A stretch of 64,000 bases of DNA from Parvibaculum sp963696585. Lineage in GTDB: Bacteria; Pseudomonadota; Alphaproteobacteria; Parvibaculales; Parvibaculaceae. The notes below the pieces were generated by a model, which ran no database searches, was not told the DNA's origin, and saw nothing but the letters and a program-made list of their open reading frames with translations. The position numbers were made by a program, and so were the translations under genes. Shown here one piece after another: positions 53,329 through 62,262 of the stretch. The stretch spans positions 1 to 64,000 of the forward strand of contig CAVOKW010000009.1 of NCBI GenBank assembly GCA_963696585.1. The letters run 5' to 3'. Numbering within the stretch: the stretch's first letter is position 1; each line of letters begins with the position of its first letter.

Positions 53329-54099
53329 TCAGGCATAGGCGGCGATGATGGCGTAGAAATCATCCGCCTTGAGGCTCGCCCCGCCAACAAGAGCGCCGTT
53401 GACATGGGGAATGGCCATCAGCTCGCCGGCATTGGCCGGTTTGACCGATCCGCCATAGAGAATGCGCATTTTGGCCCCTTCCGGGCCGACCTGCTTTTCG
53501 AGGCGGGCACGGATGGCGGCATGGACCTCGGCCACATCCTCAGGGGTCGGCGTGCGACCGGTGCCAATCGCCCAGACGGGCTCATAGGCGATGACGGTGG
53601 TTTTGGCCGTCACGTCCTCGGGCAAGGAGCCTGCGATCTGGCCGGTAATGACCTTCAGCGTTTCGCCGGCATCGCGCTGGCTTTGCGTTTCGCCCACACA
53701 AATGATGGCGATGAGGCCTGCGGCATGCGCTGCCTCGGCTTTTGCCTTGACCATGGCGTCGGTTTCGCCATGGTCGGTACGACGCTCCGAATGGCCGGTG
53801 ATGACATATTTGGCGCCCGCATCTTTCAGCATGGCGGCACTCAGATCGCCGGTATGGGCACCTGAGACCTGCGCATGACAGTCCTGGGCGCCGAGGGCGA
53901 CTCCGGCGGCGCGGGCATCATCCTTAAACCCGGCAAGGAGTGTCGCGGGCGGGCAGATGAGCACATCGCAGCGGGCGGGCTGCCGGGCGAGCTTGCGGCC
54001 CAGTGCCACGATCTCGCGGCGCGAGGTTCTGAGGCCGTTCATCTTCCAGTTGCCAGCGACCAGCGGCTTGATGCGCGGCAGTGCCATTTTGCCAGCCAT
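53329..54099 (-). CDS. tpiA: Triose-phosphate isomerase
   Basis: Interconverts DHAP and glyceraldehyde-3-phosphate. The 256-residue barrel has LVAGNWKMNGL (Asn, Lys), ITGHSERRTDHGETD (catalytic His), VIAYEPVWAIGTGRTPTPE (catalytic Glu) and the phosphate loop YGGSVKPAN, GALVGGASL. It starts at the ATG at 54099 (or 54087). The gap to ppiD on the other strand is 254 bases and should hold both promoters. Confidence 0.97.
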   Translation of the reverse strand: MAGKMALPRIKPLVAGNWKMNGLRTSRREIVALGRKLARQPARCDVLICPPATLLAGFKDDARAAGVALGAQDCHAQVSGAHTGDLSAAMLKDAGAKYVITGHSERRTDHGETDAMVKAKAEAAHAAGLIAIICVGETQSQRDAGETLKVITGQIAGSLPEDVTAKTTVIAYEPVWAIGTGRTPTPEDVAEVHAAIRARLEKQVGPEGAKMRILYGGSVKPANAGELMAIPHVNGALVGGASLKADDFYAIIAAYA

Positions 54100-54353
54100 G
54101 TCTCATCTCTCCCCGATATCCCGATTAACGATCTTGCCTTTGCCGAACGCTTTACCAGATGGCTTGACCAAGGCCAACTGGCAGAACTTATCCCCGGGGG
54201 ACAAATCGCGAATAATATCAAGCGCAAGGGGTGCTCAAAGCGGCGACGGGCGCTTGCGGGGGCGAGGCCCCCCCCCTATCATGCCGCGCTCGCAAGGATG
54301 GCGTCGGCCTGATGCCGCACATGCCACGGACAAAGACGAAAGAAAGTAGCCGA

Positions 54354-56252
54354 ATGCTCGATACTCTGCGCAAAGGTGCCTCAGGCTGGGTCGCCAAGGC
54401 CATGATGGCCCTCCTGATTGTGAGTTTCGGCATTTGGGGCATCGCCGATATTTTTGGCGGCTACTCCGCCACGGCTGTCGCCTCGGTCGGCGGGAGTGAG
54501 ATCGAGCTTGCCACCTTCGAGCGCGAGTTCAAGGCCGAGACCGAACGCTTTGGCCAACAGCTTGGTCAGCCGCTGACGCCGGCTGATGCGCGCAAATATG
54601 GCATTGACCGGGCGGCCTTGACCCGTCTCATCAGCCTTGCCGCGCTGGATGAAGCAGGTCATGGCATGGGACTGGCCGTCAGCGACGTGGCTGTGGCGCA
54701 TGACATCATGAATGATTCAAACCTGATCGGCCCCTTTGGCAAGTTTGACAAGGATTCATTCCTGCAAGCCTTGCAGCGCAATGGCATCACCGAACGCAGC
54801 TTTGTCGCGGATCGCCGCAATTTCATGATGCGCTCGCAGCTCATCGACGCGCTGCAGGCAGGTGTGCCGGTTTCCGACACGCTGCTCGAAGTCATTCACA
54901 ACTTCCAGAGCGAAACGCGCGACGCGCGCTATGTGCTGTTGCCTGTGAGCAGCGTCGGTGCGATAGCCGACCCGGACGAAAAATCACTCGAAGCCTATTA
55001 CAAACAGGCGGCGGTGCATTTCACGCTGCCCGAAACGCGAAACTTCAGCGTCATGACGCTGAGCACGAAGGATGTCGCCGCCACGATCACGATCAGCGAC
55101 GAAGATTTGCAGAAGGCCTATGAAGTCCGCCGGGCTGATTTCGACGTGCCAGAGAAGCGCCAGATCGACCAGATCCCCTTCAAGGATGAACTGTCGGCCA
55201 AGGCGGCGCTGGAAAAGCTGCGCAGCGGCACCAGCATTGCCGCTGTCGTGAGCGAACTCGGGCTGAAACCGGATGATGTGTCGCTTGGTCTTGTGTCGCG
55301 CAATCAGATGATGTCGCCCGCGCTCGCCGACGCGGCTTTTGCGCTCGCGCCCAACAGCTTCAGCGAGCCCGTGAAGGGTCCGCTGGGCCCCGTGATCCTG
55401 CATGTATCAAATGTGCTCCCGGGCAAGCCCGGCAGCTTTGAGAGCGCGAAAATCAAACTGCATGCGATGATGCAGGAAGAAAAGGCGCAGGATGAAATCT
55501 ACGACATTCAGAATGCGATTGAAGATGCGCGCGCTGGTGGCGCCTCGTTTGAAGAGATCGCCAGCAAGAATGGTCTCACCGTCATGACCTATAAAGGGGT
55601 GACGGCGAAAGGTCTCACCGCTGAAGGCGAGACGATTAAAGACCTGCCTGCCTATCGCGACCTGCTGACTTCAGTCTTTCAGAACGAACCGGGCGACCAG
55701 ATTGCCCCGTCTGACAATGGCGAAGGCGGCTATTACTGGCTGCGCGTTGACGGCGTGACCGCGTCCGCCTTGAAGCCGCTCGACAAGGTGCGCAAGGAGG
55801 TGATTGCGCTGTGGAAGAATGAGAAGCGAAAGGTGGAACTCGACAAGCTGGCCCAGTCGCTGGTTGATCGCGGCAACAAGGGCGAGTCGATTGATGCCCT
55901 CGCCGCCAGCATCAATCGCAGTCCGATCAATGTGCCGGATATCAAACGCAATTCGCAGAACGACACGTTTTCACGGCTGGCGGTGACGCGCATTTTTGCG
56001 ACAGCAAAAGGCAAGTTTGCCTGGGGTCCCGTGGGTCTTGGCGACAGTCTGGTCGTGATGCAGGTTGCTGATGTGCATGTGCCGAACTTCAGTCCGACAT
56101 CGGGCGATTCAATTGAACTCAAGGCCAATCTGACGGATTCGCTGGGTGCTGATTTCATCGCAACCTTTGTGGCCGGTGTGCAGAACGAGATTGGCGTGAA
56201 GGTCAATGAAAGACTGTTGCAGCGTGTTGCCACGGCCGATAGCGGGGCATGA
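54354..56252 (+). CDS. Peptidylprolyl isomerase PpiD-like periplasmic chaperone
   Basis: The 632-residue protein has a cytoplasmic stub, one N-terminal TM helix (MMALLIVSFGIWGIADIF), a SurA/PpiD N-domain (EIELATFEREFKAETERFGQ), a parvulin-like middle region (about 225-370; GLVSRNQMMSPALADAAFAL) and a long helical C-terminus. The parvulin part is divergent, so it may be mainly a chaperone for outer-membrane proteins near the Sec exit. It precedes trpE by 34 bases, a conserved neighbour. Confidence 0.9.
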   Translation: MLDTLRKGASGWVAKAMMALLIVSFGIWGIADIFGGYSATAVASVGGSEIELATFEREFKAETERFGQQLGQPLTPADARKYGIDRAALTRLISLAALDEAGHGMGLAVSDVAVAHDIMNDSNLIGPFGKFDKDSFLQALQRNGITERSFVADRRNFMMRSQLIDALQAGVPVSDTLLEVIHNFQSETRDARYVLLPVSSVGAIADPDEKSLEAYYKQAAVHFTLPETRNFSVMTLSTKDVAATITISDEDLQKAYEVRRADFDVPEKRQIDQIPFKDELSAKAALEKLRSGTSIAAVVSELGLKPDDVSLGLVSRNQMMSPALADAAFALAPNSFSEPVKGPLGPVILHVSNVLPGKPGSFESAKIKLHAMMQEEKAQDEIYDIQNAIEDARAGGASFEEIASKNGLTVMTYKGVTAKGLTAEGETIKDLPAYRDLLTSVFQNEPGDQIAPSDNGEGGYYWLRVDGVTASALKPLDKVRKEVIALWKNEKRKVELDKLAQSLVDRGNKGESIDALAASINRSPINVPDIKRNSQNDTFSRLAVTRIFATAKGKFAWGPVGLGDSLVVMQVADVHVPNFSPTSGDSIELKANLTDSLGADFIATFVAGVQNEIGVKVNERLLQRVATADSGA

Positions 56253-56286
56253 TGCGCGCTGACCTCTCTCCAATTGCAGTGGTTGC

Positions 56287-57798
56287 ATGATGATTTCGCC
56301 TGACTATTCCGAGTTTGAACGCCGCTACGACCAGGGCGCCGCACAGGTGATCTGGTCGCGGCTGGTGGCTGACCTCGAAACGCCCGTGTCCGCCTTCCTG
56401 AAACTTGCCAATGAACGACCCGACAGTTTTTTGCTGGAATCCGTTGAGGGCGGCGACATGCGTGGCCGCTATTCCATCATCGGATTGAAGCCGGATGTGG
56501 TCTGGCGCATGCAGGGCGACAAGGCCGAGATCAATCGTCAGGCGCGTTTCAACAGCGATGTGTTTGAACCCTGTGGCGGCGCCCTTGCCTCGCTGCACGC
56601 ACTGATCGAGGAATCGCGCATCGACCTGCCCGAAGACCTGCCGCCCATGTCGGCGGGCGTCTTTGGCTATATGGGCTATGACGCTGTGCGGTTGATGGAA
56701 GAACTGCCGCATGAAAACCCTGACAAGCTCGGCCTGCCTGACGGCATTTTCATGCGCCCGACGATTATTGCCGTCTTTGACTCGGTGCGCGATGAGGTGA
56801 CGATCGTGACACCGGTGCGTCCTGAGGCCGGTGTGAGCGCCAGGGCGGCCTTTGCGCGGGCGAGCGAACGCCTCAGCGATACGGTGGCTGATTTTGATCG
56901 TGCCTTGCCGCATGTCGATCAGGATGTCGATATTCCTGACCTTGAAGCGCCCCGGTCAAATACGCCAAAAGATGTTTATTTCGAGATGGTGCGCAAGGCG
57001 AAGGACTATATCGCGGCCGGCGATATTTTTCAGGTCGTGCTGTCGCAACGCTTTGAAACACCCTTCACATTGCCGCCCTTCTCGCTCTATCGCGCGTTGC
57101 GCCGCATCAACCCGTCGCCTTATCTTTATTTTCTCAATTTCGCGGGCTTTGCGATTGTCGGATCGAGCCCCGAGATTCTCGTTCGTGTACAGAACAACCG
57201 TGTCACAATCCGCCCGATTGCCGGCACGCGTCATCGCGGCGTCAATCGCGCTGAAGACATTGCGATCAGCGAAGAGCTGCTGGCCGATCCCAAGGAACAT
57301 GCCGAGCATCTGATGCTGCTTGATCTCGGGCGCAATGATGTGGGCCGCGTATCGCGCATTGGCTCGGTTGAAGTGACCGAAAAATTCGGACTGCAATTCA
57401 CCTCGCATCTCATTCACATCGTCTCGAATGTGGAAGGCGATCTTGACCCTTCATATAACGCGATATCCGCCCTGATTGCCGGCTTTCCGGCCGGCACCGT
57501 TTCCGGTGCTCCCAAAGTGCGCGCCATGCAGATCATTGATGAGCTGGAGCTGGAAAAACGCGGCCCCTATGCGGGATGTGTTGGCTATTTCTCGGCTGCC
57601 GGTCAAATGGATACCTGCATCGTGCTGCGCACGGCAATTGTCAAGGACGGCCATATGTATGTGCAGGCCGGAGGCGGGGTTGTGGCTGATTCAAGTCCCG
57701 AAGGCGAGCATCAGGAAACTGTCAACAAGGCCAAGGCACTCTTCCGCGCAGCGGAAGAAGCGGTGCGCTATGCCTCGCGCGTCGGCAAGGGCCAGTAG
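56287..57798 (+). CDS. trpE: Anthranilate synthase component I
   Basis: Makes anthranilate from chorismate with TrpG. The 503-residue protein has the Trp feedback-site motif LLESVEGG at about residue 47, IAAGDIFQVVLSQRFE, PSPYLYFLNF, SSPEILVRV, IRPIAGTRHRG, HLMLLDLGRNDVGRVS, and AGTVSGAPKVRAMQIIDELE, GPYAGCVGYF. TrpE and TrpG are not fused, unlike in Rhizobiaceae. The partner trpG lies 3.9 kb further on. Confidence 0.96.
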   Translation: MMISPDYSEFERRYDQGAAQVIWSRLVADLETPVSAFLKLANERPDSFLLESVEGGDMRGRYSIIGLKPDVVWRMQGDKAEINRQARFNSDVFEPCGGALASLHALIEESRIDLPEDLPPMSAGVFGYMGYDAVRLMEELPHENPDKLGLPDGIFMRPTIIAVFDSVRDEVTIVTPVRPEAGVSARAAFARASERLSDTVADFDRALPHVDQDVDIPDLEAPRSNTPKDVYFEMVRKAKDYIAAGDIFQVVLSQRFETPFTLPPFSLYRALRRINPSPYLYFLNFAGFAIVGSSPEILVRVQNNRVTIRPIAGTRHRGVNRAEDIAISEELLADPKEHAEHLMLLDLGRNDVGRVSRIGSVEVTEKFGLQFTSHLIHIVSNVEGDLDPSYNAISALIAGFPAGTVSGAPKVRAMQIIDELELEKRGPYAGCVGYFSAAGQMDTCIVLRTAIVKDGHMYVQAGGGVVADSSPEGEHQETVNKAKALFRAAEEAVRYASRVGKGQ

Positions 57799-57831
57799 TT
57801 TTTCTCTCGACTCACTGCGTTGCAAGACGTC

Positions 57832-58018
57832 GATGGCCCGGACAAGCCGGGCCATGACGCAAAGGTGGATCCCGAAACAAGTCCGGGATGATGCTCTAAA
57901 ATATTCTTGTGTCATTGCGAGGCGCACAGCGCCGTGGCACTCCAGATGGCTGCATGGATTGCTTCGCTCCGCTCGCCATGACGCAAAGGTGGATCCCGGA
58001 ACAAGTTCGGGATGACAG
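57832..58018. repeat. Intergenic palindromic repeats after trpE
   Basis: The 240-base gap holds ATGGCCCGG/CCGGGCCAT at about 57833-57855 and two copies of a unit with CGCAAAGGTGGATCCCG...GGGATGA at about 57857-57890 and 57981-58014. Between them is a segment TTGCGAGGCGCACAGCG...GCTTCGCTCCGC of the kind common in rhizobial intergenic DNA. It lies between converging genes. Confidence 0.7.
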
Positions 58019-58038
58019 CCTATTCGGAATGACGCAGA

Positions 58039-58980
58039 TCAGCTTGCCTTGGCGCGATGCAGAATGGCTGAGAGCGGCACGAGACTGAATCCACGCGCTT
58101 GCGCTTGCGGTATCCATTTTTCGAGGATATCGAGCGTTTGCGGATGGGGATGGCCAATCGCAATGGCGACACCATTTTGCCGCGCCAGATGTTCAAGCCG
58201 ATCAAGCTCCAGCGTCACCTGGGCACCATCCTCGTCATGATCGAGAAAGACATCGCGCGAAAGAACGGGCACACCCGCTTGACGGGCGACCGTCTCGGCC
58301 TTGCTGCCGGCAATGGTGCGTGAATCCAGAAACACCAGACCGCGCGCCTTCAATATGCCCGCGACAATGGCCATGCCCTTCTCATCCTGCGTGAAGCGAC
58401 TGCCCATGTGATTGTTGATGCCGATATAGCCGGTGAAGCGCGAGAGATTCCAGTCGAGATTGCCCGCAATCTCGGCGGCCGCCTGGCCCACGCGCAGCGC
58501 ATGGGGACCGGGGTCGGCATCGCCGAGGGGTTGCATGGGAACATGCACCAGCAATTCATGGCCTGCGGCCCGGGCCGTGGCGGCCAGCGACGCGACATCA
58601 TCGGCATAGGGCAAGAAGGCAAAGGTGACGGGAGCTGGCAGGCTCATCGCGCGCCGGGTTTCGTGGCGGTTGGGGCCCATGTCATCAAGCACGATGGCAA
58701 TTTGGGGCTTGTCGTTCCTGGCCTGGTTAATCGGCGCGACGGCGGGCGGATCGTCCGCTGTCGGCGTCCTGATTATGTCTGCCTCGGGTGAGGGTATGGT
58801 GGTGGAGCGCAACAGCCCGGCAACGTCCTTGTGCGGCTCCAAGACAGGCGCGGAGGGCTTCAACCACAGGCCCGCAGCGAGGGCGAACAGGAAACCAGCA
58901 AGGAAGAGGCCCGCCCCAAGCTGCAAATGGGGATGACGGACTGCCTGTTTCAGGCGTCGGAGATAGGTTCTGTCCGCCAT
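58039..58980 (-). CDS. Divergent polysaccharide deacetylase family protein (YibQ-like)
   Basis: The 313-residue protein has an N-terminal TM helix or signal anchor (AGLFLAGFLFALAAGLWL), a Pro-rich stretch, and a NodB-like barrel: AIVLDDMGPNRHETRRAM (Asp-Asp), FAFLPYADDV, ELLVHVPMQPLGD, GINNHMGSRF (His), LVFLDSRTIAGS, and AIAIGHPHPQTLDIL. Family members are usually next to murein peptidase/EnvC genes; a role at the cell wall is inferred. It lies 63 bases downstream of the autotransporter gene on the same strand. Confidence 0.85.
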   Translation of the reverse strand: MADRTYLRRLKQAVRHPHLQLGAGLFLAGFLFALAAGLWLKPSAPVLEPHKDVAGLLRSTTIPSPEADIIRTPTADDPPAVAPINQARNDKPQIAIVLDDMGPNRHETRRAMSLPAPVTFAFLPYADDVASLAATARAAGHELLVHVPMQPLGDADPGPHALRVGQAAAEIAGNLDWNLSRFTGYIGINNHMGSRFTQDEKGMAIVAGILKARGLVFLDSRTIAGSKAETVARQAGVPVLSRDVFLDHDEDGAQVTLELDRLEHLARQNGVAIAIGHPHPQTLDILEKWIPQAQARGFSLVPLSAILHRAKAS

Positions 58981-59043
58981 GCGTTGGACCTGCGTATGAG
59001 GAATTGCCCGCAGGATAAGCTGAGTCGGCTTGGCGCGTGGCGA

Positions 59044-61422
59044 TCAGAAATCGAGTGAGTAGCCGAGTGTGAGCGCGACGTCACCCTGCCCTGATCCGGC
59101 AATATCGCTGTCAGAGAATTGCAGCCCCCCACCCAGCTTGCCAAACCTGGTTTCAGACAGATAGTCAAAGCCCAGTTGCAGGGGTAATGCCGACTTGTCG
59201 AAACCGACAGTTCGATAGTCGTAATTCACCGTGCCATCGAACTCGCGGCCAACCGGCACACGGGCCGAGACAGCACCATCCACATATTGCAGTGGCTTCA
59301 GCAACGAGACCTTGAAGCTGTCGGCCCCGAGCAGGTTCTGCATATCAAGCACAAGCCCCATGTGGTGACCACCCCAGCCATTGGCACCGCTGTAAAGTGA
59401 CGCCGCCGTGGTGGTGCTGTTCAATTCGGCATGGGAATAGAAGGCCGTGAGCATCACATTGCCGGAGAGGGGGCCTGAAAGATTGGCGCCGTAAAAGGTC
59501 GTTTCGGCCGAGTCGCCCATGGAGAGCGCACCGGAGGAGGCAAGACCGGCGACGGTGCCTTCCTCGTGCAGTCGGGCAGCGGACGCACCAAACTGCCATC
59601 CATCGCCCAGACTGTAGCCGAGGCCAAAGGCGGCAAAGTCGCCCTGCCCTGCGGCTACTGGCTGGCCGGGGATCAGATTTGTCTGGCTTGTGTCGCCCAG
59701 CAGATCATCGCCTGCCTGATTGAGCGAAAATACCGTCGCATTGAGGCGATCCGTCAGGCGGGTATTGAAGCCCGTTGCGACAGATCGGTCGAAAAGAGAC
59801 TGCGCTTCGCCGAGCGATGAATACATGACCGCCCCAAAGCGCTGCGCCGTGGAAGCAGGCGTGGAAGCCGGAGCGTCGGCGAAATACACACTCGGTGAGC
59901 CCATGGCGACATCCAGCGAATAGGCCTGACCGCCGAAATGGAAGCCCGAGGTCGGCGTCGATCCGCCATCGGTGGTGTTCCAGGCGAGAAGGGAAAGTCC
60001 GCCTTGCCCGATACTGACTTGCTGGCGACGCGACACAAGGCCGAGCATGGCCGAGGTGCGCGTGGAAAGCGTGCCAGACGTCGTGGTCATGTAGTTGCCG
60101 ATATCGCTCTGGAACGGGCGCCCAAAGGCATCGAACACCGTGAAACCGGCAAAGAGACCCGATGTATCAAAGCCCGTGAAGCGCGGCGCCGAGAAAGTCG
60201 AACGGCGGCGAAATCTTTTGCCCGGCTTAAAAGGCGACGGCGGTGTCGGGTCGACAACCGGCGGCGGTGTCGGGTCGACAGCCGGCGGCGGTGGCGTTGG
60301 ATCAGGCGGTGGCGGTGTCGGATCGACGACAGGTGGCGGTGGGGTCGAATCGGGCGGTGGCGGTGTCGGATCGACCGTGGGCGTGGTGACGATTTCAGTA
60401 CCGCCGACAGGGCCGAGCGCCGCCGCGACATTCAAAAGACCCCAGCCATAAACGCTATCGACACCGGGTGTGCCAAGGTCGGTTGCGGAGAGTTTGATGA
60501 TGCTGGCGATCTGTGATGGCGTCAGATTGACGTTCTTGTCCAGACTGTCCTGTTCGAGCAGCGCCACGGCGCCTGTGACATGGGGCGCGGCCATGGAGGT
60601 GCCCGAGAGATATTGGTAGCTGTCGCCAGGATAGTCGGAATAGATGTTCGAGCCTGGCGCGACGATGAAGAAATTCGAGATTTTCTCGGAGTCGGCACAA
60701 ACACGCGATGTGCCGATGCAATTGGTGCCCGCCAGGTTTGAGTATGAGGCAATGTTGTTGTTGGCGTCGACGGCGCCGACGATGAGCAGATTGGCAAGGC
60801 TGACGCTCGCCGTGCCATTGTATTTTTCATAGCCGATGACTGTGCCTGAATTGCCGGCGGCACGAACGAGAACAAAGTCGTCCGTATAATCGTCAAGCAC
60901 ACCCAGCTCGCCATTCATGAACAGGTCGCCCCTGCCGGAAGGCCCGTAGCTCATGTTGATCGCGGCGATGTTGGCACCTGTAGCATTGAGCGCAACGACG
61001 CTGTCAAAAGCGCGGCGACCACTATCCGTGGCGACCCAGCCGCGATCATCAAAAACGGCGTAATTGTAGATCTGGGAGTCCGGCGCGACACCGACAACGC
61101 CCGAACCATTATCTGCCGCCGCAGCTATGCCCGCGACATGAGAGCCGTGATAGGGGAAGGTCGTGTAGCGACCGTTGTAAGGCTGGTAGGTCGTGATGTG
61201 GCCAGCCAGATCCGAATGATTGTAGTCGGCGGTCGTGTCGAATATGGCGATGCCAACGCCTGCGCCTGTGACGCGGTCATGAGTCGCCGGTGTGACGCCA
61301 ATTTGCGCGAGGTTGGGCTGATAGACCGGCGAATATTCATAATTGGCGGCAGAAGCGGCTGAAACAGCCATCAATCCTGCGCCGGCATATGCCAGCAAAG
61401 CCGCCAGATGGGATATGCGCAT
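59044..61422 (-). CDS. Subtilisin-type serine protease autotransporter
   Basis: Type Va secreted protease of 792 residues. Signal peptide to about residue 26 (SAASAA). S8 peptidase domain with Asp62 (AIFDTTADYNHSDL), His92 (YHGSHVAGIAAA) and Ser276 (YLSGTSMAAPHVTGA), and oxyanion Asn in RAAGNSGT. A Pro/Thr/Asp-rich repeat at about 345-405 spans to a passenger-barrel linker, and the last 270 residues form the autotransporter beta-domain, ending in LTLGYSLDF with terminal Phe. The ATG at 61422 is used. Divergent from trpG; it splits trpE from trpGDC. Confidence 0.9.
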   Translation of the reverse strand: MRISHLAALLAYAGAGLMAVSAASAANYEYSPVYQPNLAQIGVTPATHDRVTGAGVGIAIFDTTADYNHSDLAGHITTYQPYNGRYTTFPYHGSHVAGIAAAADNGSGVVGVAPDSQIYNYAVFDDRGWVATDSGRRAFDSVVALNATGANIAAINMSYGPSGRGDLFMNGELGVLDDYTDDFVLVRAAGNSGTVIGYEKYNGTASVSLANLLIVGAVDANNNIASYSNLAGTNCIGTSRVCADSEKISNFFIVAPGSNIYSDYPGDSYQYLSGTSMAAPHVTGAVALLEQDSLDKNVNLTPSQIASIIKLSATDLGTPGVDSVYGWGLLNVAAALGPVGGTEIVTTPTVDPTPPPPDSTPPPPVVDPTPPPPDPTPPPPAVDPTPPPVVDPTPPSPFKPGKRFRRRSTFSAPRFTGFDTSGLFAGFTVFDAFGRPFQSDIGNYMTTTSGTLSTRTSAMLGLVSRRQQVSIGQGGLSLLAWNTTDGGSTPTSGFHFGGQAYSLDVAMGSPSVYFADAPASTPASTAQRFGAVMYSSLGEAQSLFDRSVATGFNTRLTDRLNATVFSLNQAGDDLLGDTSQTNLIPGQPVAAGQGDFAAFGLGYSLGDGWQFGASAARLHEEGTVAGLASSGALSMGDSAETTFYGANLSGPLSGNVMLTAFYSHAELNSTTTAASLYSGANGWGGHHMGLVLDMQNLLGADSFKVSLLKPLQYVDGAVSARVPVGREFDGTVNYDYRTVGFDKSALPLQLGFDYLSETRFGKLGGGLQFSDSDIAGSGQGDVALTLGYSLDF
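60235..60376. repeat. Tandem repeat encoding a Pro-rich linker
   Basis: About eight degenerate units of 15-24 bases (core GGCGGCGGTGTCGG on the plus strand) encode VDPTPPPP-type units in the autotransporter protease. Unit number is likely to vary between strains by slippage. Confidence 0.75.
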
Positions 61423-61443
61423 ATCCCTGTCCCCCCGAGTCAT

Positions 61444-61656
61444 GGCTGACCGACAAATCGGCCCCTGTTTACCTTATCGCCCAAGATGCCTAACAGTTCC
61501 ATAATTTATTGGCCTGTTTTAGCGTCACTTCAGCGACAAAAGGAGCCGACAAAAGGGGCGACATATCGGGCCATGTCTTGCTCCTGTCCGGCATGGCATC
61601 CTATAAGGGGGTGCTCGCACGGCCCCTCGCGCGGCCAAGCCCACGGACCAAGCCCC
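61444..61656. other. Intergenic region between autotransporter protease and trpG
   Basis: About 213 bases between divergent genes; both promoters should be here. I found no short leader peptide with tandem Trp codons and no clear attenuator hairpins, so trp attenuation is not supported. Around 61530-61565 there are repeated GACAAAAGG units (two copies). Confidence 0.3.
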
Positions 61657-62250
61657 ATGCTGCTGCTGATCGATAATTACGACAGTTTTACCTACAACCT
61701 CGTACATTTTCTGGGGGAGCTGGGGGCTGAGACGCGGGTCCATCGCAACGACAAGATCACGGTCAACGAGGCGCTGGCCTCAAGGCCGCAGGCCATTGTG
61801 CTCTCGCCTGGCCCCTGCGACCCGGACAAGGCGGGGATTTGCCTTGAGCTCATCAAGGCGGCGAGCGCGCATCGCATTCCGCTCTTGGGCGTCTGTCTGG
61901 GGCATCAGGCCATCGGTCAGGCCTTTGGCGGCAAGGTGATCCGCGCGCGCGAACTGATGCATGGCAAGCTCTCCGCCATCCACCATGCGGGCAAGGGCAT
62001 TTTCCGTTACCTGCCCAGCCCGCTGGAAGCGACGCGCTATCATTCGCTGATTGTCGAGCGCGACAGCCTGCCACCGGAACTCGAAGTGACGGCCTGGACA
62101 CATGACAACATCATCATGGGCTTGCAGCATCGCGAGTTGCCCATTCATGGCGTGCAGTTCCACCCCGAAAGCATCGCCTCGGAACATGGCCATGAAATCC
62201 TGAAGAACTTTCTCGAGCTTGCGGGCTTCAACACGCATGAATATGCGTGA
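61657..62250 (+). CDS. trpG: Anthranilate synthase component II (glutamine amidotransferase)
   Basis: Supplies ammonia from glutamine to TrpE; it may also serve p-aminobenzoate synthesis. The 197-residue class I amidotransferase has LLLIDNYDSFTYNLVHFL, LSPGPCDPDKAG, nucleophile Cys in GVCLGHQAIGQAFGG, and GVQFHPESIAS with His and Glu. The ATG at 61657 starts the usual N-terminus. First gene of trpG-trpD-trpC; trpD follows by 12 bases. Confidence 0.95.
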   Translation: MLLLIDNYDSFTYNLVHFLGELGAETRVHRNDKITVNEALASRPQAIVLSPGPCDPDKAGICLELIKAASAHRIPLLGVCLGHQAIGQAFGGKVIRARELMHGKLSAIHHAGKGIFRYLPSPLEATRYHSLIVERDSLPPELEVTAWTHDNIIMGLQHRELPIHGVQFHPESIASEHGHEILKNFLELAGFNTHEYA

Positions 62251-62262
62251 AGGCATGACGCA

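Noticed and set aside
61444..61656. Possible trp leader peptide and attenuator before trpG
   Set aside because: No short frame with consecutive Trp codons and no competing hairpins were found.
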